NCBI GenBank assembly: GCA_946055125.1
Contig: CAMGFF010000059.1
Location: 1-10,314, forward strand
Origin: an uncultured Prevotellaceae bacterium
Lineage (GTDB): Bacteria; Bacteroidota; Bacteroidia; Bacteroidales; Muribaculaceae
Direction: 5' to 3'
Length of the DNA stretch: 10,314 nucleotides
Under the pieces are notes generated by a model that was given only the letters and a program-made list of their open reading frames with translations, had not been told where the DNA came from and did no database searches. A program made the translations under genes and the position numbers. This document shows positions 5,888 through 10,314 of the stretch, piece by piece; position 1 is the first letter of the stretch, and every line of letters begins with the position of its first letter.

Positions 5888-6436
5888 ATGATGATGCGAA
5901 TTTCTAAGCTATATTGCAGGGCGCTGATTGTGGCCTTAATCATGCTGCCACTGCATGTGTGGGGCGACTCCCTCAATGCCAATATGGGCAAAATGGTGAG
6001 CGGGGCTGCCGCCGACCGCGACGGCTGTGTGGCCGATGATGCCACACCGGCTCCCACTGAATATTTCGATGAGGCTACCGGCCTGCACTACACCAAGGTG
6101 AGCCTCGACGATGCCATTCTCTTCGATTCCCGCAGCTGCGACCTCAATGGCCGGGCGTGCAAGGAGCTGCTGCGCATCGCCGTAGAGCTGCGCGAGGTGC
6201 CGTTTGCGGGTATTGTGATTTATGGGAGTGCCGACGACACTGAGAGCCGCGACTATGCCGTGGAGCTCTCGCGCGAGCGTGCCGAGGTGGTGCGCGACTA
6301 CTTTGTGGCTCTGGGGTTCAGCGAGGAGCTGCTCTCGGTGGTGGGGCTTGGCTGCGACTATCCCGTGGCCGATAATTCCACGCTCGAAGGCCGCGCCCGA
6401 AATAGGTGCGTTGAAGTCTATATAGTTAGGAGTTAG
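5888..6436 (+). CDS. Exported OmpA-C-like protein, degenerate paralogue
   Basis: A 182-residue protein with an N-terminal signal-like segment (RALIVALIMLPLHVWG, 11-26; cleavage near VWG|DS) and no lipobox, so periplasmic rather than lipidated. The C-terminal half (about 70-182) follows the OmpA-like domain of the gene upstream: IYGSADDTESRDYAVELSRERAEVV aligns with INGHTDNTGSRAVNERLSKERAQAV, and GRARNRCVEVYI with GRAQNRRVEIFI. The peptidoglycan-contacting D116 and R131 are kept, but HTD has become SAD, the conserved N is A, and NRR is NRC. There is no glycine zipper. Mature cysteines C47, C84, C91, C156 and C174 could form disulfides. It follows the terminator of the upstream gene, so it is probably transcribed separately; the esterase gene starts 61 bp downstream and may share its transcript. 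Peptidoglycan binding is plausible but weakened. Confidence 0.82.
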   Translation: MMMRISKLYCRALIVALIMLPLHVWGDSLNANMGKMVSGAAADRDGCVADDATPAPTEYFDEATGLHYTKVSLDDAILFDSRSCDLNGRACKELLRIAVELREVPFAGIVIYGSADDTESRDYAVELSRERAEVVRDYFVALGFSEELLSVVGLGCDYPVADNSTLEGRARNRCVEVYIVRS

Positions 6437-6455
6437 GAGATATTAGATATTAGAT
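6425..6455 (+). repeat. Two adjoining heptanucleotide tandem repeats
   Basis: GTTAGGA is present twice in tandem at 6425-6438, immediately followed by GATATTA twice at 6439-6452 and a partial GAT at 6453-6455. The array straddles the stop codon (6434-6436) of the second OmpA-like gene and continues into the spacer before the esterase gene. The 7-bp unit is not a multiple of three, so a gain or loss of a copy would change the last residues of the protein. Confidence 0.85.
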
Positions 6456-6497
6456 GGGTGGGTATGTGGATTTTATAAAATAACTATTTTTTGCGAT

Positions 6498-7598
6498 ATG
6501 ATGAGATTTAAGTTTTGTTTTGGCTTGGTGCTGGCACTGGTGTGCTGCGCCTTGCCTGTACGCGGCGAGGAGAAGCCGCTTAAATGGGTGAATGCGCTTG
6601 AGCTGCGCTTGATCAACAAGGGGTTCGAAAACTCTCTCACTCCTTTCACCCGAATCCCTAAGTACCTGAAGGACAGCGTGCGCCCCACTCTGTGGGAACG
6701 CTCGCAGTGCTCGAGTGGAATGGGTGTTCGCTTTGCCACTAATTCCACGCGCATCGCCGTGCGCTACAACTTGCTGTGGAACACTCACATGGCTCACATG
6801 GCCGACACGGGGCTGAAGGGCACCGACCTATACCGCCTGAGCGATGATGGGGTGTGGCAATATGTGAACACTAACCGCCCCTCGAAGCAGGACTCTATTC
6901 AGCAGAAGACTTATGTGGAAAATCTTGCCGGCGATATGCGCGAGTTCTTGATTTATCTGCCTCTCTACGACGGTATCAACTGGCTGGAGGTGGGTGTGGA
7001 TGAGGATGCAGTGATTCAGCGTCCGCTCATCGACAATCCGCGCGCGGCGAAGAAGGTGGTGTTTTATGGCACGAGTATTCTGCAGGGTGGCTGTGCGTCG
7101 CGCACGGGAATGGTGGCCACGAGCATGATTCAGCGCGAGCTCAACTGTGAGTGCGTGAACATTGGCATCAGCGGTGAGGGCAAGATGGACTTCTGCATGG
7201 CTCGCGCCATGGCCGAGATTCCGGGTGTCACGGCATTTGTTGTCGACCCCGTGCCTAATTGCACCAAGATGATGTGCGACACGCTCACCTACAGCTTCGT
7301 GAAGATTCTGCGCACCCTGCGCCCCGAGGTGCCTATTGTGATTGTGGAGGGGCCGCTCTACCCCTACGCCCGCTTCGACTCTTTCTTCGGCAAGTATCTG
7401 CCCGAGAAGAATGCCGCCCTGCGCAAGAACTATGAGCTGCTCAAGAAGGAGAATCCCAAGAACCTCTACTACATCACCAATGAGGACATCGACGGCCCCG
7501 ACCACGAGGGCACGGTGGATGGAATACACCTCACCGACCTGGGCTTCCGCCACTATGCCGACGCCCTGATTCCCATTCTGCGCAAGATAGTGCATTAA
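6498..7598 (+). CDS. Secreted GxDLY/SGNH-type esterase
   Basis: A 366-residue exported hydrolase. A signal peptide covers about residues 1-23 (FCFGLVLALVCCALPVRG). The N-terminal beta-type domain carries the hallmark of the GxDLY family, TGLKGTDLYRLSDDG (104-118). The C-terminal SGNH domain begins near 185: block I VVFYGTSILQGGCASRTGM with nucleophile S193, block II NIGISGEGKMD (221-231), block III DPVPNC (250-255) with N254 as the likely oxyanion residue, and block V DGIHLTDLGF with catalytic D341 and H344. All catalytic elements are present, so it should be an active carboxylic ester hydrolase, probably deacetylating glycans; the substrate is not determined. Two consecutive ATG codons (6498, 6501) are possible starts. 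No good promoter is seen, so cotranscription with the OmpA-like gene 61 bp upstream is likely. Its TAA overlaps the MFS stop codon on the other strand. Confidence 0.92.
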   Translation: MMRFKFCFGLVLALVCCALPVRGEEKPLKWVNALELRLINKGFENSLTPFTRIPKYLKDSVRPTLWERSQCSSGMGVRFATNSTRIAVRYNLLWNTHMAHMADTGLKGTDLYRLSDDGVWQYVNTNRPSKQDSIQQKTYVENLAGDMREFLIYLPLYDGINWLEVGVDEDAVIQRPLIDNPRAAKKVVFYGTSILQGGCASRTGMVATSMIQRELNCECVNIGISGEGKMDFCMARAMAEIPGVTAFVVDPVPNCTKMMCDTLTYSFVKILRTLRPEVPIVIVEGPLYPYARFDSFFGKYLPEKNAALRKNYELLKKENPKNLYYITNEDIDGPDHEGTVDGIHLTDLGFRHYADALIPILRKIVH

Positions 7599-8782
7599 CG
7601 CAGGTGGTGACGCTCGTAGTGGCTGCGGCAGGCGAGGTGGAACATTGCCACTCCCGCCACGTTCACCATTGCCGCCACCACAAATGCGCTGTGGTAGCTC
7701 ACCGCCTCGGCCACCGCGCCGCCCACCAGCACGCCAAGGCCTATGCCCACATCCCACGAGGTGAGCAGGGTGGAATTGGCCGTGCCGCGCTGCGAATTGG
7801 GGGCAAGGTTGATAAACATGCTCTGGTAGGCCGGGAACATGTGTCCGTTGCCAAGCCCTATGATTATCGCCGTGGCATAATAGGCCACCGGGTGATGCAC
7901 GAAAGCGAAGAGAAGATAGGCCGTCATTGAGAATGTGGCCCCAAATGCCGCATTCTGCACAATCTTGCCCTTGCGCAGCGAGCGTCCGCCTATGAGGCGC
8001 GACACCATGAGGCCTATGGCGGCAAGCATGAAGAAGGCCCCGGTGTCGCCGCCGGTGTGCAGCTCGTCGCGGCAGTAGATGGCAAGATAATTCGATAGTA
8101 CGCCGAAGCTGAAGGAGAGGCACGCCATCGACACTCCAAGCCTCCACCCCGGCAGCAGGAAGAAGTGGTCGAGCGAGAGGGGCTGGCGGTGCACCGCCTG
8201 GCGCGAGCGCGGGCGAATGGTGCTGTCGACCACCATGCCTATGCCGGCCGTGATGAGCGACACGGCGAAGATATAATTGAAATCACTCACCACATTGTAG
8301 AGCACCAGCCCCACGGTGGGGCCAATCGCCATGGCGAGGTTGTTGCTGAGTCCGTAGTAGCCTATTCCCTCGGCGCGGCGCGAGGGATAGAGCACGTCGA
8401 TGGCCATGGTGCTGCTTGCCACCGTGAGAGCTCCAAAGGAGAAGCCGTGGAGGGTGCGGATTATGGCGAAGAGCAGCACCGTCCATGCCAGGAAATACCC
8501 GGCAAAGAAGATGAAGAACACCGCGTAGCACAGCAGTAGCACAGCCTTGCGGTTGAAGCTGTCGACAAACCAGCCGCTGAAGGGGCGCACCAGCAGCGCC
8601 GTGAGCGTGTAGCCCGACAGCACTATGCCCGTCATGCCCTTGTCGGCATCGAAGGTGTCGTGCAGGTAGAGCGGCAGCACCGGCATTATCACATAGAATG
8701 CAAAGAAGAGCAGGAAATTGCCTGTGAACACCTTCACGAAGTTGCCATTCCACAGCCGCTCATGCGCATTGTTATTTTCCAT
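7595..8782 (-). CDS. MFS family transporter
   Basis: A 395-residue inner-membrane protein with about twelve hydrophobic helices, the size of a drug or sugar-efflux type major facilitator. The first helix contains FYVIMPVLPLYLHD, as in many drug:H+ antiporters. The loop between helices 2 and 3 carries motif A, GWFVDSFNRKAVLL (70-83), with the conserved G, D and RK. RTLHGFSFGA (109-118) fits the helix 4 motif with its conserved arginine, and GPTVGLVLYN (154-163) the helix 5 antiporter region. Likely a proton-driven exporter; the substrate cannot be read from the sequence. The gene starts 48 bp after the miaB stop on the same strand with no promoter or T-tract terminator between, so the two are probably cotranscribed. 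The last 4 bp overlap the 3' end of the convergent esterase gene. Confidence 0.93.
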   Translation of the reverse strand: MENNNAHERLWNGNFVKVFTGNFLLFFAFYVIMPVLPLYLHDTFDADKGMTGIVLSGYTLTALLVRPFSGWFVDSFNRKAVLLLCYAVFFIFFAGYFLAWTVLLFAIIRTLHGFSFGALTVASSTMAIDVLYPSRRAEGIGYYGLSNNLAMAIGPTVGLVLYNVVSDFNYIFAVSLITAGIGMVVDSTIRPRSRQAVHRQPLSLDHFFLLPGWRLGVSMACLSFSFGVLSNYLAIYCRDELHTGGDTGAFFMLAAIGLMVSRLIGGRSLRKGKIVQNAAFGATFSMTAYLLFAFVHHPVAYYATAIIIGLGNGHMFPAYQSMFINLAPNSQRGTANSTLLTSWDVGIGLGVLVGGAVAEAVSYHSAFVVAAMVNVAGVAMFHLACRSHYERHHLR

Positions 8783-8825
8783 AGCTATGAGTAGAATAAA
8801 TATGAAATAGTGTGGGTGGCGAGAG

Positions 8826-8843
8826 GCGCATCACGAGATGCGC
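8826..8843 (-). other. Hairpin overlapping the miaB stop codon
   Basis: GCGCATC (8826-8832) and GATGCGC (8837-8843) form a perfect 7-bp stem with a 4-nt loop. The miaB stop codon (8831-8833) lies in the stem and loop. In the leftward direction no T-tract follows, so it is not an intrinsic terminator; it could modulate the step from miaB to the MFS gene, or be incidental in GC-rich sequence. Confidence 0.45.
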
Positions 8844-10225
8844 TCGCCCAGCAGAGTCGCGCTCGACACGCTGTCAACGCGCACCGTGATGAAGTCGCCC
8901 ACCTTCTCGCCGCCGGCCGGGAACACCACCACCTTGTTTTGCTGCGTGCGGCCATACATGTCGCTGCGCGAGCGCTTGGAGTAGCCCTCCACAAGTATCT
9001 CAAAGGTCTTGCCCACGTCGCGGCGGTTGCTCTCGAGCGAAAGCTCATTCATGAGGGCAATCATGCGGTTGAGGCGCTCGATTTTCACCTCCTCAGCGAC
9101 GTTGTCGGGGAGGAACTTCGAGGCGAAAGTGCCCGGGCGCTCCGAATACTTGAACATGAATGCCGAGTCGAAGCCCACTTCGCGCATGAGGCTCAGCGTG
9201 AGCTGGAAATCCTCCTCGGTCTCGCCGTGGAAGCCGGTGAACATATCGGTGCTTATGCCACAGTCGGGGATCATGCGGCGAATGGCGGCGATGCGGTCGA
9301 GATACCACTCGCGGGTATATTTGCGGTTCATAGCCTTGAGCACCGAGTTGCTGCCCGACTGCACCGGCAGGTGAATGTGGTTGCATATATTCCCACGGCT
9401 GGCAATCATGGCGATAATCTCGTCGGTCATGTCCTTGGGGTGCGAGGTGGTGAAGCGCACGCGCATCTCAGGGGCAGCGTCGGCCACCATGCCCAGCAGG
9501 GCGGCAAAGTCGACCACCGAGCCGTCCACGGGGTCAACATAGCGGTAGCTGTTCACATTCTGGCCAAGCAGCGTCACCTCCTTGAAGCCCTTTTCGCGCA
9601 AGTCGCGCAGCTCATTGAGAATGCTGCCCGGCTCACGGCTGCGCTCGCGGCCACGGGTGTAGGGCACGATGCAGTAGGAGCAGAAGTTGTTGCAGCCGCG
9701 CATAATGCTGATGAAGCCGCCAATCTTGCTCGCCCCGATTCGTGCCGGAATCACATCGCGGTAGGTCTCGGTGAGCGAGAGATCGATGTTGATAGCCTTC
9801 TCGCCATTCTCGGCGGCGGCCACCAGGTTGGGGAGGTCGAGGTAAGAGTCGGGACCCGCCACGATATCCACGCCGTGGTCGTTGATAAGCGTTTCTTTCA
9901 TGCGCTCGGCCATGCAGCCGATAATGCCCACGATGAAGTGGCTTCCACGCTTCTTGCGCATCGCGGCAAGCTGGCTGAGGCGGGAGAAAATCTTCTGCTC
10001 GGCATTGTCGCGAATGGAGCAAGTGTTGATAAGCACCGCGTCGGCACACTCCAAGTCGTCGGTCACCACATAGCCCGCCATTTTCATCACCGAAGCCACC
10101 ACCTCACTGTCGGCCACATTCATCTGGCAGCCATAAGTTTCGATAAACAGCTTTTTCGCATCACTGTCGGCCGCGGCAAAAGACAGCTTCAAGCCGTCGG
10201 CCACACGTATTTTATTATCGCTCAT
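8831..10225 (-). CDS. miaB: tRNA-2-methylthio-N6-dimethylallyladenosine synthase MiaB
   Basis: A 464-residue radical-SAM methylthiotransferase that converts i6A37 to ms2i6A37 in tRNAs reading UNN codons. The N-terminal UPF0004 domain supplies the auxiliary [4Fe-4S] cysteines C33 (ETYGCQMN), C69 (LINTCSIRDNAEQKI) and C104 (GIIGCMAER). The radical-SAM cluster is C178, C182 and C185 in MRGCNNFCSYCIVPYTRGRERSR. TSHPKDM, HLPVQSGSN and the MNRKYTREWYL stretch are typical MiaB blocks, and the last 65 or so residues form the TRAM RNA-binding domain (SKRSRSDMYGRTQQNKVVVF). Length fits the family. The frame runs on to an ATG at 10309, but that would include the promoter; the start at 10225, about 18 bp after the expected transcript start, is preferred. 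It is probably the first gene of a two-gene unit with the MFS transporter. Confidence 0.97.
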   Translation of the reverse strand: MSDNKIRVADGLKLSFAAADSDAKKLFIETYGCQMNVADSEVVASVMKMAGYVVTDDLECADAVLINTCSIRDNAEQKIFSRLSQLAAMRKKRGSHFIVGIIGCMAERMKETLINDHGVDIVAGPDSYLDLPNLVAAAENGEKAINIDLSLTETYRDVIPARIGASKIGGFISIMRGCNNFCSYCIVPYTRGRERSREPGSILNELRDLREKGFKEVTLLGQNVNSYRYVDPVDGSVVDFAALLGMVADAAPEMRVRFTTSHPKDMTDEIIAMIASRGNICNHIHLPVQSGSNSVLKAMNRKYTREWYLDRIAAIRRMIPDCGISTDMFTGFHGETEEDFQLTLSLMREVGFDSAFMFKYSERPGTFASKFLPDNVAEEVKIERLNRMIALMNELSLESNRRDVGKTFEILVEGYSKRSRSDMYGRTQQNKVVVFPAGGEKVGDFITVRVDSVSSATLLGERIS

Positions 10226-10248
10226 ATCAGTCAAAACAATTTTTTTTG

Positions 10249-10280
10249 CAAAGTTACAGCAAGCCGAGCGCAATGGCAAA
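10249..10280 (-). promoter_or_regulatory. Consensus promoter of miaB
   Basis: On the minus strand, TTTG (10280 to 10277) and TAACTTTG (10256 to 10249) are separated by exactly 20 bp, a full match to the Bacteroidota primary-sigma promoter. It lies 23 bp before the ATG at 10225, giving a short leader. Its presence decides the miaB start, since a start at 10309 would lie upstream of the promoter. Confidence 0.8.
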
Positions 10281-10311
10281 TTAAAAACGAAGTTTTTGAA
10301 TTTCGCCATTG
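10271..10311. repeat. Long imperfect inverted repeat upstream of miaB
   Basis: CAATGGC 10271-10277 pairs with GCCATTG 10305-10311, AAATT 10278-10282 with AATTT 10299-10303, and AAAAAC 10283-10288 with GTTTTT 10292-10297. Only two single-base bulges (10298, 10304) and a 3-nt loop (10289-10291) interrupt 18 pairs. It covers the -33 element of the miaB promoter and runs close to the window edge. There is no T-tract just after the stem in either visible direction, so a terminator is not clear; it may be an operator or part of an upstream gene's 3' end. Confidence 0.7.
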
Positions 10312-10314
10312 CCG

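Noticed and set aside
6485..6493. A TATTTTTTG sequence just before the esterase gene as a possible -7 box.
   Set aside because: It has one base too many for TAnnTTTG, has no -33 partner, and is only 4 bp before the ATG, which would imply a leaderless message.
6828..8147. A 439-codon open frame on the minus strand across the esterase and MFS genes.
   Set aside because: It lies antisense to the esterase and out of frame within the MFS gene; both of those have clear family motifs. The translation is rich in His, Arg, Ala and Gly with no domain pattern, typical of shadow frames in GC-rich DNA.
10226..10309. A 28-residue N-terminal extension of MiaB from an ATG at 10309.
   Set aside because: A full consensus promoter (10249-10280) lies inside this stretch, and the start at 10225 gives the normal MiaB length and N-terminus.

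Overview
The window looks like ordinary chromosome from a member of the Bacteroidota, most likely order Bacteroidales; the family (Muribaculaceae- or Prevotellaceae-like) cannot be fixed from sequence alone. Reasons: GC-rich genes separated by AT-rich spacers, no clear Shine-Dalgarno sequences, several promoters of the Bacteroidota primary-sigma type (TTTG, about 20 bp, TAnnTTTG), and protein types typical of the phylum (GxDLY/SGNH esterase, secreted C1 peptidase, glycine-zipper OmpA lipoprotein). No rRNA, tRNA, CRISPR array, transposase or phage gene was seen.

Layout. Bases 1-460 hold no gene; they contain hairpin-forming sequence, a terminator-like inverted repeat, a possible leftward promoter and the promoter of a rightward AraC-family regulator (461-1354). 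The regulator converges on a leftward MATE efflux transporter (1358-2761) with 3 bp between them. Upstream of the MATE gene lies a perfect 15-bp hairpin, then a leftward secreted papain-fold peptidase of the bleomycin hydrolase/PepC type (2925-4127). Divergent from it is a short, GT11-like glycosyltransferase (4242-4961). Next come a glycine-zipper OmpA-family lipoprotein (5033-5719) with its own strong promoter and an intrinsic terminator, a second degenerate OmpA-C-like exported protein (5888-6436), and a secreted GxDLY/SGNH esterase (6498-7598), all rightward. The right end is a leftward miaB-MFS pair (10225 to 7595) transcribed from a near-consensus promoter; its last gene overlaps the esterase tail to tail by 4 bp.

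How they fit together. The central rightward block is envelope-directed: a peptidoglycan-binding lipoprotein, a second exported OmpA-like protein and an exported esterase. The regulator and the MATE pump face each other and could be functionally linked, but nothing in the sequence proves it. MiaB is housekeeping tRNA modification, with an MFS exporter apparently cotranscribed. I see no convincing undescribed multi-gene system. The points most worth a second look are small: the unexplained hairpins, the divergent GT11-like enzyme, the degenerate OmpA paralogue and the paired heptanucleotide repeats.
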